From the NCBI RefSeq assembly GCF_001647675.1, contig NZ_CP015594.1:62001-126000 (forward strand): a stretch of DNA of 64,000 bases, in the 5' to 3' direction. Source of the stretch: Acinetobacter sp. NCu2D-2 (lineage in GTDB: Bacteria > Pseudomonadota > Gammaproteobacteria > Pseudomonadales > Moraxellaceae). Shown in pieces: positions 20,930 to 31,047 of the stretch. The first letter of the stretch is position 1. Every line of letters begins with the position of its first letter. The notes under the pieces are model-generated. The model was given only the letters and a program-made list of their open reading frames with translations. It made no database searches and had not been told where the DNA came from. The position numbers and the translations under genes were made by a program.

Positions 20930-21280
20930 GTGAAATTAATTTATGCCTTGCCATTGCTGAGCTTTCTATTGACCGCTTGTGGTACCGAACAGACCGAATC
21001 AGCTAAAACTTACGACAATTTGGCACAGGCTCAAGCTGCGATTCACTTTGAAAATGGCAAAATCGATGATCTGATTGCTCAGTTGTAATATGCACAGTCC
21101 GAAGACGAAATGAAAAATCTGATGTGCAAACTGATTCCTAAACAATATGACAAAGTCGCTGCTTTGATTGATGAAAACCAACAGCATATGACCGCTTCAG
21201 ATCATGCAATTTTGGCAGATATGCGACACATGATGAATGAGCATAAAACAAAATTTTTAAACAGTGATAAGTGTCGATAA
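20930..21280 (+). pseudogene. Small lipoprotein gene with an in-frame stop
   Basis: GTG at 20930, preceded by AAAAGGA with an 8-base gap, starts a lipoprotein: MKLIYALPLLSFLLTACG has a lipobox (LTAC). The frame is stopped by TAA at 21086-21088 (codon 53) but continues in the same frame for 63 more codons with normal composition (AQSEDEMKNLMCKLIPKQYD...) to the stop at 21278. A single CAA-to-TAA change would explain it. Full length would be 116 residues. Family not recognised. Nonsense mutation or sequencing error; both possible. Confidence 0.7.
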
Positions 21281-21523
21281 ATCGGATTATTTTTGCGGTG
21301 AATGATATTTCTTAAACTCTAAGAAAACGTTTAAGGGTATGGTGCTTAAGTGTTTGGCGTGGTGAAAATTCTCTACATTTTAATTTTGGTTTTTAGCAGG
21401 GATTAAGTTCATAATACGCTCATTTAAGATGAAGGTTTAGGCAGCAGTGCTTAAGCCTGCACGAATCATGGATATGTCACGCATATCTAAGGTTCATCCA
21501 AATTTATATTTAGGTCGTTTTGT

Positions 21524-22606
21524 ATGTTGAAACATTTTGGTTTCTCAATTGCATTTTCGGTCGTGTGTTTAGGTCTAGCAGCGTATTGGGGCTTTGCCCA
21601 TCACCCAGAAGCGGGTGTACAGGCTATGATCACTGCACTGACCTTGACTGCAATTTTAGCAGTCATGGAAGTGTCATTGTCATTTGATAATGCGGTAGTG
21701 AATGCCTCAGTTTTACGTGGTTGGAATCATTTCTGGAAAATGATCTTCTTGACCGTCGGTATTTTGATTGCTGTGTTCGGTATGCGTTTGATCTTCCCAA
21801 TCGTCATCGTGGCAATGACGGCTGATATGGGTATGCTTGAAGTGGTCAATATGGCCCTGAATGATCCTAAGAATTATTCAGAACGACTGATTGCCCATCA
21901 TGCTGAAATTGCAGCCTTTGGTGGTTCATTCCTATTATTGGTATTTCTGAACTTCTTCTTGGATGAAGGTAAAGATACCCATTGGTTCCGTTGGTTAGAA
22001 CGCCGTTTGGCGCACCTTGCCAATGTACCTGCGATGTCCGTATTCCTTGCACTAATCACACTTTTAGTTATGGCTGCTTATGTTGAAGAAGCTAAACGTC
22101 TTGTGGTGGTAATGGCAGGGATCTGGGGTATCGTGATTTATATCGGTGTACAAGTGCTAGGTCATTTGCTTGGCGGTGAGCCGGAAGTGGATGAACAAGG
22201 CAATGCCATCGCACATGACTCAAATGGTGCAGCAACAGGTGTAATCAAAGCAGGTTTAGGTGGTTTTATCTATCTAGAAGTTCTCGATGCATCATTTAGT
22301 TTTGATGGCGTGATTGGGGCATTTGCGATTACCTCAGACGTCGTCATCATTATGCTAGGTCTAGCGATTGGTGCAATGTTCGTACGTTCAATGACTATTT
22401 ACTTGGTTGATAAAGGTACATTGGATGCTTATATCTACCTTGAGCATGGTGCGCATTATGCCATTGGTGCATTGGCGTTCATTATGATTGCTAGTGGTAC
22501 AGGTCTGCATGTGCCTGAAGTGGTGACTGGTTTAATCGGTGTCGCATTTATTGTGTGGGCTGTGATTGCCTCGATTCAATACAATAAGCGTTTAGAACAG
22601 TCTTAA
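21524..22606 (+). CDS. DUF475 family integral membrane protein (TerC superfamily)
   Basis: A 360-residue protein with about nine membrane helices and an internal duplication marked by VSLSFDNAVVNASVL in the first half and ASFSFDGVIGAFAI in the second, the signature acidic motifs of DUF475/TerC proteins, which are linked to metal export or tellurite resistance. A charged cytoplasmic loop (GGEPEVDEQGNAIAHD) divides the halves. The 240-base leader upstream is unusually long; I looked for a manganese riboswitch and could not identify one. The substrate is not known from sequence. Confidence 0.85.
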   Translation: MLKHFGFSIAFSVVCLGLAAYWGFAHHPEAGVQAMITALTLTAILAVMEVSLSFDNAVVNASVLRGWNHFWKMIFLTVGILIAVFGMRLIFPIVIVAMTADMGMLEVVNMALNDPKNYSERLIAHHAEIAAFGGSFLLLVFLNFFLDEGKDTHWFRWLERRLAHLANVPAMSVFLALITLLVMAAYVEEAKRLVVVMAGIWGIVIYIGVQVLGHLLGGEPEVDEQGNAIAHDSNGAATGVIKAGLGGFIYLEVLDASFSFDGVIGAFAITSDVVIIMLGLAIGAMFVRSMTIYLVDKGTLDAYIYLEHGAHYAIGALAFIMIASGTGLHVPEVVTGLIGVAFIVWAVIASIQYNKRLEQS

Positions 22607-22624
22607 CTGATTTAAATATAAAAA

Positions 22625-22656
22625 TGAAAGCGTAGCCTCGGCTGCGCTTTTTTGTT
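22625..22656 (+). terminator. Terminator after the DUF475 gene
   Basis: AAAGCGTAGC pairs with GCTGCGCTTT (one G-U pair), followed by a T-rich run. Confidence 0.8.
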
Positions 22657-22761
22657 TTTCAGATACAGTTCATTTTTATTTCAAATAAAAATCATGCCTT
22701 GCTTTGAGTTGAATGTCCTATAATCACTGCTCAAGATCAACTCAATCGACTGCCATAATTT

Positions 22762-24126
22762 ATGATGAATGCTTTAGAACGTCGTTCAACCTTTGCCTTG
22801 AGCAGTATTTTTGCACTGCGCATGCTTGGGCTGTTTATGATTATTCCTGTGTTTTCAGTTGCGGGGCAATCATATCAGTATGCCACGCCTGCGCTGATTG
22901 GTTTGGCAGTTGGGGTATATGGTTTAACACAGGCAATTTTACAGATTCCATTTAGCTTAATTGCTGACCGTTATAGCCGTAAACCGCTTGTGGTATTGGG
23001 TTTGCTGATGTTTGCCTTAGGTGGTGCGATTGCTGCGATGTCAGACACCATTTATGGCGTGATCATTGGTCGTGCCATTGCAGGTGGTGGTGCTGTGTCT
23101 GCTGTGGTGATGGCACTTCTTGCCGATGTCACACGTGAAGAAAATCGCATGAAAGCCATGGCAACCATGGGCATGAGTATCGGTTTATCTTTTGTAGTGG
23201 CATTTAGTCTTGGACCTTGGTTAACGGGTTTAGTCGGTATCTCAGGGTTATTTTGGGTGACGACTATTATGGGGTTGGCAGCGATTTTGATGTTGTTGCT
23301 GGTACCAAAAGTCACACGTCATCATCGTAATTTCCAACAAGGATATATTGAACAGCTTAAACAAGTCCTGAAAATGGGCGATTTAAACCGTCTGCATGTT
23401 TCGGTATTTGCTCTGCATTTATTGCTAACCGCTATGTTTATTTACGTGCCATCACAGTTAATTGAGTTTGCCCAAATTCCATTGGCACATCATGGTTGGA
23501 TTTATCTGCCTTTACTGGTGATCAGTTTATTTTTTGCCTTTCCAAGTATTATCTTGGCTGAAAAATATCGCAAAATGCGCGGTATTTTCCTGATTGCGAT
23601 TGGGGGCATTATTTTAGGTTTACTGGTGCTAATCTTCGGTTATGAATCGAAATATATTTTGATTCTAGGTCTAGGGTTATTCTTCATTGCTTTTAACGTG
23701 ATGGAAGCGTTATTGCCATCGTGGTTGTCAAAAGCTGCACCGATTCAATCTAAAGCGACAGCCATGGGCGTCAATGCCAGCAGTCAGTTCTTAGGGGCAT
23801 TTTTTGGTGGTATGATCGGTGGTCAATTGTTGCTTTTAAACAATACTGCGCTTGGTTGGAGTATTTTATCGGCTATTGCTATACTTTGGTTGCTATTAAG
23901 TTTTAGCCTGTCCCAACCTCGCTATTTATCGAGTTTGGTGTTGAGCTTGCCTGAAGCCAAAGAAACGGATGAATGGACTTCTCAACTTTTGGCAATTCAT
24001 GGTATTGAAGAGGTCGTGGTCATGGCCGAGCAACGAGTTGCATATATAAAAGTCGATAAACAGCAAATTGATGATGCTGCGCGACAACAATTAACGCACT
24101 TGTTGGGTAAAGAGGTAGCCATTTAA
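22762..24126 (+). CDS. MFS transporter with C-terminal YAM-like domain (YajR-like)
   Basis: A 454-residue major facilitator with 12 membrane helices and the family motif between helices 2 and 3 (DRYSRKPLV). The last 70 residues form a soluble domain (IHGIEEVVVMAEQRVAYIKVDKQ), which matches the ferredoxin-like YAM domain of E. coli YajR, a proton-coupled exporter of unclear substrate. ATG 22762 or 22765 may be used. It precedes ssb by 51 bases. Confidence 0.8.
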   Translation: MMNALERRSTFALSSIFALRMLGLFMIIPVFSVAGQSYQYATPALIGLAVGVYGLTQAILQIPFSLIADRYSRKPLVVLGLLMFALGGAIAAMSDTIYGVIIGRAIAGGGAVSAVVMALLADVTREENRMKAMATMGMSIGLSFVVAFSLGPWLTGLVGISGLFWVTTIMGLAAILMLLLVPKVTRHHRNFQQGYIEQLKQVLKMGDLNRLHVSVFALHLLLTAMFIYVPSQLIEFAQIPLAHHGWIYLPLLVISLFFAFPSIILAEKYRKMRGIFLIAIGGIILGLLVLIFGYESKYILILGLGLFFIAFNVMEALLPSWLSKAAPIQSKATAMGVNASSQFLGAFFGGMIGGQLLLLNNTALGWSILSAIAILWLLLSFSLSQPRYLSSLVLSLPEAKETDEWTSQLLAIHGIEEVVVMAEQRVAYIKVDKQQIDDAARQQLTHLLGKEVAI

Positions 24127-24177
24127 TCATAACTCTTATAAAGTAAAATATAGAAATAGATAGGAAGTAAACGTCAG

Positions 24178-24753
24178 ATGCGTGGTGTAAATAAAGTTAT
24201 TTTAGTTGGTACTTTGGGTAAAGACCCTGAGACAAAAACTTTTGCCAATGGTGGTTCACTCACTCAGTTCTCAATTGCAACAAGCGATTCTTGGACAGAT
24301 AAAAGTACAGGTGAGCGTAAAGAACAAACTGAATGGCACCGTATTGTGTTGCATAACCGTTTAGGCGAAATTGCACAACAGTACCTACGCAAAGGCTCAA
24401 AAGTATATATCGAAGGTTCATTGCGTACCCGTCAATGGACCGATCAAAATGGTCAAGAGCGCTATACCACTGAAATTCGTGGTGAACAGATGCAAATGTT
24501 AGATTCAAACCGTGCTCAAGGTGAACAGTCTGACAACGGCGGTTTCGGTCAACCGCGTTTTAATAATAACCAAGGTGGTTATGGCAACAACAATAACCAA
24601 GGCGGTTATAACAATGCACCGCAGCAAGGTGGCTATAACAATGCTCCTGCGAACAATGGTTATGGCAATAACAACCCAGGTGGTTTTGCACCAAAAGCAC
24701 CTGCACCAGTGTCAGCGCCTGCTGCAGATCTAGATGATGATCTTCCGTTTTAA
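24178..24753 (+). CDS. ssb: Single-stranded DNA-binding protein
   Basis: A 191-residue SSB. The N-terminal OB fold ([17 protein letters not shown]... to QMLDSNR, residues 1 to about 110) is followed by a Gly/Asn/Gln-rich linker of imperfect GGYNNAP/GGYGNN repeats and the acidic tip DDDLPF that recruits partner proteins in replication and repair. The start follows GAAGTAAAC. A terminator follows. Confidence 0.96.
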   Translation: MRGVNKVILVGTLGKDPETKTFANGGSLTQFSIATSDSWTDKSTGERKEQTEWHRIVLHNRLGEIAQQYLRKGSKVYIEGSLRTRQWTDQNGQERYTTEIRGEQMQMLDSNRAQGEQSDNGGFGQPRFNNNQGGYGNNNNQGGYNNAPQQGGYNNAPANNGYGNNNPGGFAPKAPAPVSAPAADLDDDLPF

Positions 24754-24773
24754 GCGAAGCATTTGATTCTGTG

Positions 24774-24799
24774 AAAGCCGCCTTAAGGGCGGTTTTTTA
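24774..24799 (+). terminator. ssb terminator
   Basis: CCGCC (24778-24782) pairs with GGCGG (24788-24792), followed by six T. Confidence 0.8.
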
Positions 24800-24964
24800 T
24801 TGTTTGAAAAAAATAAATAATTCAGAAAAGAACTTTAGAAAAAACTTAATAAATCTAAAAATCCGATAGTTTTTATAAAAACTTACGGTTTTACCTATTT
24901 TAATAATTTTCGTATTCTAGCTTCAACGAAACAATGATCTCCCATACAGAAAGAGGAAAATCAC

Positions 24965-25528
24965 ATGAGCTTAATCAACACTCAAGTTAAACCATTCAAC
25001 GCTACAGCATATAAAAATGGTCAATTTATTGAAGTTTCTGAAAAGGATATGATCGGTAAATGGTCAGTTGTATTTTTCTATCCTGCGGACTTTACCTTTG
25101 TTTGTCCAACAGAATTAGGCGATTTAGCTGATCACTATGCTGAATTCCAAAAATTGGGTGTAGAAATTTATTCAGTATCGACTGATACACATTTCACGCA
25201 CAAAGCTTGGCACGATTCTTCTGAAGAAATCAAAAAAATCCAATATGCAATGGTGGGCGATGCAACTTGGACTTTAGCGAAAAACTTCGAAGTGTTAATT
25301 GAAGAAGAAGGTCTTGCTGACCGTGGTACATTTGTGATTGATCCTGAAGGTAAAATCCAAATTATTGAAATCAATGCGGGTGGTATCGGTCGTGATGCAT
25401 CAGAATTACTTCGTAAAGTAAAAGCAGCACAATATGTACATGCTCACCCAGGTGAAGTTTGCCCAGCGAAATGGAAAGAAGGTGATGCGACACTTGCTCC
25501 TTCAATCGATTTAGTCGGTAAAATCTAA
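24965..25528 (+). CDS. ahpC: Alkyl hydroperoxide reductase, peroxiredoxin subunit
   Basis: A 187-residue typical two-Cys peroxiredoxin. The peroxidatic cysteine is C47 in FTFVCPTE and the resolving cysteine is C166 in GEVCPAKW, exactly the positions in E. coli AhpC, which has the same length. It reduces hydrogen peroxide and organic peroxides. GAAAGAGGAAAA lies before the ATG. No ahpF is adjacent; it must be elsewhere. It is followed by a terminator shared with the convergent LysR gene. Confidence 0.96.
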   Translation: MSLINTQVKPFNATAYKNGQFIEVSEKDMIGKWSVVFFYPADFTFVCPTELGDLADHYAEFQKLGVEIYSVSTDTHFTHKAWHDSSEEIKKIQYAMVGDATWTLAKNFEVLIEEEGLADRGTFVIDPEGKIQIIEINAGGIGRDASELLRKVKAAQYVHAHPGEVCPAKWKEGDATLAPSIDLVGKI

Positions 25529-25551
25529 GCTTATCTAGATTGAAGCCCTAT

Positions 25552-25581
25552 AAAAAAACCAGCATATATGCTGGTTTTTTT
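25552..25581. terminator. Bidirectional terminator after ahpC
   Basis: AAACCAGCAT pairs with ATGCTGGTTT, with A and T runs at each side. Confidence 0.85.
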
Positions 25582-25586
25582 ATGCT

Positions 25587-26510
25587 TTAATTTTTATAAC
25601 CATGTCCACTTTCAGTTTTAGCTCTTAAGCCTGAAACTAAATGATCAATCAGTTTTTCCATTACCAAGCGTTGACCCTTACGCGGTGCATAGACCAGTTG
25701 AACAGTTCCCACATTTGAGCACCACTCTGGCAAAATATGCACTAAACGGCCACGTGCGATATCTTTTTCTACGGTCAGATAAGGTAAGTCAGCAATACCG
25801 AGACCATCCAAAGCAGAGTAATATACTCCAGCCAAATCATTACTTTTAACTCTTGGCTCTAAGGGAATATCAATACTTTCATAGGTATCTTGTCGGTATA
25901 AATGCCAGAGATGACGTGACTTATGTGTGCCTAGAACAATACTTGGAAATTGACTCAATTCAGTTGGATAGTGAATCTTTTGACCATTGAGTAGCTCAGG
26001 ACTTGCGACTAAACAATGTGTGGTTTTAATTACATCACGTACGACAAGATTTGCATCTTCATTGGCAGTAAAGTTGGTTCGAATGGCAAGATCGACATCA
26101 TCATGTAATAAGTCAATACGTCGACTACTCAGTTCCATTTCAATTTGGACTTGCGGATATTGTTTTAGGAAGCCATTTAACAAATCACGAATTTGATAAC
26201 GCATCATTTCAGCAGGGCAGCTGAGCTTAATCAAACCTTGAGGTTCGCTTGTTTGCTTCAATAGCACATTATGCGCACATTCTACCTGATGAATGACTTT
26301 CTCACATTCCTGAAAAAATTCTTCTCCAAGCGGAGTTACTTTAAAATGACGCGTGGAGCGTTGAATCAAGTGGACATTAAATTTAGCTTCTAAGTCTAAA
26401 ATTCGTCGGCTTAACTTTGATTTGGTAATTTCGGATGCATCGCTGGCGGCACTAAAACCTCCATGTTTGACCACTAGATAAAAATAGTAGTAATCATCAA
26501 AAGAATGCAT
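25587..26510 (-). CDS. LysR-family transcriptional regulator
   Basis: A 307-residue LTTR. The N-terminal winged helix-turn-helix is FYLVVKHGGFSAASDASEITKSKLSRRILDLE, and the effector domain follows (PQGLIKLSCPAEMM... DVDLAIRTNF...). Its likely partner is the pirin gene at 31967, which is divergent from it; in the ancestral arrangement only about 0.6 kb would have lain between them, and the IS66 element is now inserted there. Confidence 0.9.
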   Translation of the reverse strand: MHSFDDYYYFYLVVKHGGFSAASDASEITKSKLSRRILDLEAKFNVHLIQRSTRHFKVTPLGEEFFQECEKVIHQVECAHNVLLKQTSEPQGLIKLSCPAEMMRYQIRDLLNGFLKQYPQVQIEMELSSRRIDLLHDDVDLAIRTNFTANEDANLVVRDVIKTTHCLVASPELLNGQKIHYPTELSQFPSIVLGTHKSRHLWHLYRQDTYESIDIPLEPRVKSNDLAGVYYSALDGLGIADLPYLTVEKDIARGRLVHILPEWCSNVGTVQLVYAPRKGQRLVMEKLIDHLVSGLRAKTESGHGYKN

Positions 26511-26985
26511 GTTGGCTCCAAGCGTTCTGTGTGAAGAATGGAAAGAGGAAAAGACGTGAATAGTGTCAGTATCTAACTATACCGTCTAAATGCTGTGTAT
26601 TTTTAGAGCTTTAATACTAAAGATAGCAAGAAATTAATCAATAGTTCGAATTTTGACAGATCATCATTCATTTATCTTAACGAACCTCAATATTTTTAAT
26701 TGTTTAATAGGTTTGGTTCAAGATTATCTAAAGAATGGCTGGGAGTAGTTATACATTTTTCAACGTCACTTTGGACTCTGAGCTATTCATAATCAAAAGA
26801 TTATTGTGTGATTTTTTGAATTTTGGACAGAACTTATCACTAAGCATAAATTAGTTAATAAATTAATTATATCAAACATTAAAATAGGACAAAAATATAA
26901 GTCTGGTTAATATATAATAACGATAAAATAAGATAATGTGACTTGGTTCAATATTTTAGTGTTTAAAATATCTTTATAAAAATGA
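26511..26985. other. AT-rich promoter region of the LysR gene
   Basis: 475 bases without an open frame of note. It must hold the lysR promoter and perhaps operator sites of the former divergent lysR-pirin pair. I see no clear operator. Confidence 0.5.
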
Positions 26986-26993
26986 AATTTAAA
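26986..26993 (+). repeat. Left copy of the IS66 target duplication
   Basis: AATTTAAA, identical to 31850-31857 on the other side of the element; 8 bp is the normal IS66 target duplication length. Confidence 0.9.
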
Positions 26994-27024
26994 GTAAGCG
27001 TCCGCTGAACCCCATGCCTATTTT

Positions 27025-27249
27025 TTAATTCGGTTCAGGTTTCCAGCGGTGTGGTAGCAATTCTTCAATCTGAGTCACTTTATGTGTCGGCAACCTTTTC
27101 AGCACATCACTTAAATAGGCATACGGATCCAGCCCATTCAGCTTTGCTGACTGGATTAATGTCATAATATTGGCTGCTCGCTGACCGCTGCGCAGCGAAC
27201 CTGCAAATAACCAGTTCTTACGTCCCAACGCCCAGGGGCGCATCTGGTT
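27025..27249 (-). CDS. tnpC: IS66 transposase TnpC, 3' exon
   Basis: The 74 C-terminal residues of TnpC (NQMRPWALGRKNWLFAGS...). The exon joins in frame to the 5' exon ending at 29594 when the intron 27250-29593 is removed. It holds the end of the DDE catalytic domain. Without splicing, the transposase is truncated. Confidence 0.88.
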   Translation of the reverse strand, partial: NQMRPWALGRKNWLFAGSLRSGQRAANIMTLIQSAKLNGLDPYAYLSDVLKRLPTHKVTQIEELLPHRWKPEPN

Positions 27250-27290
27250 GTCGGGTAGTCAGACGCAGTTACCTACGTCCAACCCCCTAA

Positions 27291-27324
27291 GAACCGTGCA
27301 TGCGAGTTTCCCAGCACACGGCTC
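27291..27324 (-). ncRNA. Group II intron domain V
   Basis: A 34-nt hairpin whose minus-strand sequence runs from GAGCCGTGTG through a GAAA tetraloop-like turn to GCACGGTTC, with the AGC catalytic triad in the stem. It is the most conserved part of group II ribozymes. Confidence 0.88.
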
Positions 27325-27356
27325 AAGCCTCTGCTAAGGCGCCATTCGGCACCCGG

Positions 27357-29018
27357 TTATACATCGTTGACATTGGCAAACTGAACATTCCTCGGACAAT
27401 ACAGATGGTAAATCTCAAGATTAGCAACTGCATCCGTTCCACCATGACTTAGCTTCACAATATGACGGCTGTGCCATGGTGTATCTTTGGTGACTGGTTT
27501 AAGACAGGCGCAGCAGCGACCACCTTGTTTTAGCCACACCCGATACAGCTTGGCTCGCCCCTTTGCGGAGACCAGCATTCTTTTACCCCATCGGGATTCG
27601 AAGTACTCATCCCATGCGGGGTCATGAGGGTTAGCAGCAGCCTTGATCTTGATATGTCGCACAATTGGCGTGTCCGAGGCAGACACTAATGTGTATTGTC
27701 GCTTCCGACCATCGGCGGACTGTTCATCACATGAGAACACCCATCGACGCGCTCCTTGTACTTTGAAATACCGATCTTTGACCCATCGGAGTGTCTTGCG
27801 AGGGTGGCGACGTACAGCCCATCGCCAGAGCATTTCCCACACTGCGTTGTCTACCTGGTTGAAAACCTTCTTGGCAACGACATGACTATGATAGTTGGCC
27901 CAACCCCTTAGAGTCGGGTTGAGCAAACCGATCAAAGTGGCCTGTCGTGTCGCTTTGTTTGCATTGATTAATGCTCGCAGCTTGTCAAGGTGAGCGCTGA
28001 TGTTTGCCTTTGACGGCTTGATCAGTAGCTTGCCGTTGTACTTACGTACGTTCCAGCCAAGAAAATCGAACCCGTTCCCTATGTGCGTGATTTTGGTCTT
28101 TTCCTGAGAGAGCACGAGACCGCGCTGCGCCAGAAATTCAACCACGGCAGGACGAACTTCATTTTCGAGCCACTCTTTAGAATACCCCGTGATGATGAAA
28201 TCATCCGCATACCGTACCAGTTGCAGCTTTTTGCCTGTCCATTTGGCGTTAGAGAACCTCTTAGCCAGCATCGTTTCCAGTCCGTCCAAGGTCATGTTGG
28301 CCAGCACCGGGGAGATAATACCTCCTTGCGGTGTTCCGGAAAGACTGGGAAACAGCTTGCTTTGGTAGACGTAACCGGCTTTGAGCCATTTCCGTAGAAT
28401 CACCTTGTCCATTGGGAGGTTGGCGATCATCCAGTCATGGCTGATATTGTCGAAACAGCCTTGAATGTCACCCTCTAGCACCCACTCCGCACTTACTTTT
28501 CTTGACAGCACACCAAAGCACTGTGCTGCAGCATCCGCGGTTGAGCGTTGCGGTCTGAACCCATAAGAGTTCCGATCAGCGATGGTCTCCGCGATGGGTT
28601 CCAAAGCCAGCAGATGGAGCGCCTGCATGGCCCGGCATTTCATCGTGGGTATCCCGAGAGGTCTCATCTTGCCATTTTTCTTCGGAATAAGGACTCTCCG
28701 AAGCGGAAGGGGCGTGTAACCTCGCCTCTTCAACGACATCATCGCACCGGTCTTGGCCTTGGGTGTATTCCAAGTCACCTTGTCGACCCCAGCCGTGTTT
28801 TTGCCTTTGTTTTCAGACACTCGTTTGACGGCCAATGCTTTGCCACTAAACGAGTGAGTCAGCAGCCATTGCAAAGCTTTCGCCTTGTTATGCCTGCCGT
28901 CTTGTACCGCCTTCACAATACGCGCTTGCAGCCCTCTGACATGACGCTGTACAGCAATCCAATCGATGCTGTCCCACGATGTGCTGGAAGGTGCACACGC
29001 TGATACTGCTGCATTCAT
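27357..29018 (-). CDS. ltrA: Group II intron reverse transcriptase/maturase with HNH domain
   Basis: A 553-residue intron-encoded protein. RT blocks are visible: the IPKKNGKMRPLGIPT block, GDIQGCFDNISHDWM, GTPQGGIISPVLANM and the catalytic LVRYADDF. The maturase X domain follows (NPTLRGWANYHSHVV region), then an HNH-type endonuclease (CCACLKPVTKDTPWHSRHI...GGTD...NLEIYHLYCP). I chose ATG 29018 because GGAGGG lies 7 bases upstream; the frame extends to 29111. All catalytic motifs are intact, so the intron should be able to splice and move. Confidence 0.93.
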   Translation of the reverse strand: MNAAVSACAPSSTSWDSIDWIAVQRHVRGLQARIVKAVQDGRHNKAKALQWLLTHSFSGKALAVKRVSENKGKNTAGVDKVTWNTPKAKTGAMMSLKRRGYTPLPLRRVLIPKKNGKMRPLGIPTMKCRAMQALHLLALEPIAETIADRNSYGFRPQRSTADAAAQCFGVLSRKVSAEWVLEGDIQGCFDNISHDWMIANLPMDKVILRKWLKAGYVYQSKLFPSLSGTPQGGIISPVLANMTLDGLETMLAKRFSNAKWTGKKLQLVRYADDFIITGYSKEWLENEVRPAVVEFLAQRGLVLSQEKTKITHIGNGFDFLGWNVRKYNGKLLIKPSKANISAHLDKLRALINANKATRQATLIGLLNPTLRGWANYHSHVVAKKVFNQVDNAVWEMLWRWAVRRHPRKTLRWVKDRYFKVQGARRWVFSCDEQSADGRKRQYTLVSASDTPIVRHIKIKAAANPHDPAWDEYFESRWGKRMLVSAKGRAKLYRVWLKQGGRCCACLKPVTKDTPWHSRHIVKLSHGGTDAVANLEIYHLYCPRNVQFANVNDV

Positions 29019-29593
29019 TTGCTCTCCCTCCATTAAAAGGGTTCTACACACTCTCTTGTGATGAGAGACCATAAGGACGTCAGCCCGCTTTCGCGTGGGG
29101 TAATGTTTCAACCTCTATCCAACCCATTACAGACTGGCATTCGCTTTTTCCTCGTTCCTTCGCCCGCATCACCATGGGCAGTTTTTGCAAACTGCTTTCC
29201 CAATGGGAGTAATACGGGATTTCCACGTTCCGCTTACTGAAGTACATCGGCTTAGGTGCCTGCTATCGACCGGGAGGCGTATGGGTCACGAATGCGTAGT
29301 CGAAAGACGCAATTCCCACCTCCATTACCGTTTTGGTTCGAGCGTATCAGCCATTTCCGCTCGTTCAACTTAACGATCGTTACGCAGATTCACATGTGTT
29401 CACCATACCGATTATCTAGCCCTTGTCCGGCTATGGCTGCCAGAAGGGTACGCCTCTCACGATTGATACCCCGCACCTTGCGGTGCCTCGTTACATTGTC
29501 GAAGGCGCTCTTTATTCAGCCTTCTAGATTCACCCGGTGACACGGGTGGTTCCCGCAGGGGGAACAACTTCATTAAGCGACTTCGTGTCGCAC

Positions 29594-30973
29594 CTCAACC
29601 CAATTATTATCTATAGGTAAATTGCCATCATCCAGATAGCGGCTTAAGGCTGGCCAACGCTTCAGAGTGTAATTGATCGCCTTGGCGGTTGGAGAACTCG
29701 ATGGTACCGTCAGTTGATGTTGGTTGAGCCATTCATATAGTTGTTGCATCACTGGTTGACTATGCTGTTGTCGGTATTCGCGGCGGTCTTCCACTGTACC
29801 ATCGGTCTTTTTCCTGAGTTCTGCTTCTATCGCATACAGTTTCTGAATCAGCACCAATGCCTGTGCAGCGACCTGACTTTTCCCGGTCACATGCAGTTCA
29901 TGGAATTTACGACGTGCATGGGCCATGCAGCCCACCTCAATGACATCGCCTGATTTAAAGCGTGCTTTATAACCACTGTAATCATCACAGACCAGATGGC
30001 CCTGCCAGCCATTCAGGAACTCTTCTGCATGCTGACCTGAACGACTATCCTGAAAGTCATAGATCACCGCTTGAACTGGATTGTACTGTGTAGTGGCATA
30101 GGCCCAGACATAACCTTTCTTCGGTTTTTTATCATTCTCACCCATCCGCATGATGGTGACTGGTGTTTCATCTGCATGCAGCACCCGCTGTTGCAGCACC
30201 ACCTGTTTTAAAGCATTGGCCAGAGGTTCCAGTTCTACACCGCAGCGACCTATCCAGTCGGACAGGGTTGATCTGGATAGATCAATTCCTGCGCGTAGAA
30301 AGATTTGACGTTGACGGTACAGCGGCAAATGATCGGCATACTTCGATACCAGCACATGGCTGAGCAGTTCAGGTGAAGCAATGCCTTTATCAATCACATA
30401 GGCGGGCATCGCTTGCTGAGTCAGGGTGTCACACTGATCACAGACCCATTTGCCACGCACATGCTGTTCCTTATAGAACTGTGCCGGTCTGAAATGCAGT
30501 TTTTCACTGATATCTTCGCCGATACGACGTAACTGGCAGCCACAACTGCATTGGGTTGATGCAGGTTCATGCTCAATACGGATGGTGTGTAGATGATCCG
30601 GCAGCAGTCGACGTTTAGGTTTGTTGACTGTGGCTTTCTCTGTCGATGCATCGGTTTTATCTGCATTCAGCCGCTCCAGTTCCAAATCAACTGCTGCGAT
30701 ATCCTCTTCAACCGCTTCGTCCCACAGATGGATTTGTTTTGCGGTGAGATGTTCGTTTTTACTACCGAATTTGTGCTGTTTAAATAGTGCGAGCTCATGC
30801 TCGTATTTTTGCGTGAGAATGGAAAGATGTTGAACTTTGGCATCCAATTGCTGGTTTGATTTTTCTAATTCTTGATTTGATTGTGCCAGAGACTGATGCT
30901 GCATTGCCAACTGTCTGGTAAATTCCAGCAGTTGTTCATGGGTCAGTTGGCTTAAGTCTGGCAGCGTATTCAT
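29594..30973 (-). CDS. tnpC: IS66 transposase TnpC, 5' exon
   Basis: The first 460 residues of TnpC: an N-terminal leucine-rich coiled coil (QLTHEQLLEFTRQLAMQHQ...), a zinc-finger region (CSCGCQLRRI...VCDQC), and most of the DDE domain (HADETPV, VCDDYSGYK, PIDNNWVE). Read without splicing, the frame runs six more codons into the intron (VRHEVA) and stops at 29573. With splicing it continues at 27249. Confidence 0.9.
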
Positions 30974-31047
30974 GACCGCAGTATGCCTGAGGTCATGAGA
31001 AGAATGAAATAGAACGTTTGGAGGATGGCAGAATGGTCGAGCCTGGT

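Larger units (their letters stand above)
27250..29593 (-). mobile_element. Group II intron inside tnpC
   Basis: The 5' boundary on the minus strand is GAG|GTGCGAC, with the canonical group II GUGYG start, and the 3' boundary is CCCGAC|AACCAG, with a terminal AY. Domain V is present near the 3' end (27291-27324) and domain VI after it. The intron encodes a reverse transcriptase/maturase. Removal joins codon E460 to N461 of TnpC without loss, so a 534-residue transposase is restored. Confidence 0.92.

Noticed and set aside
24860..24905. OxyR-like ATAG...CTAT elements before ahpC
   Set aside because: Half-sites ATAGTTTTTAT and GTTTTACCTAT are present, but the spacing between them is about 4 bases too short for the four-element OxyR consensus.
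28083..29003. Plus-strand open frames across the group II intron
   Set aside because: They are antisense shadows of the reverse transcriptase gene.
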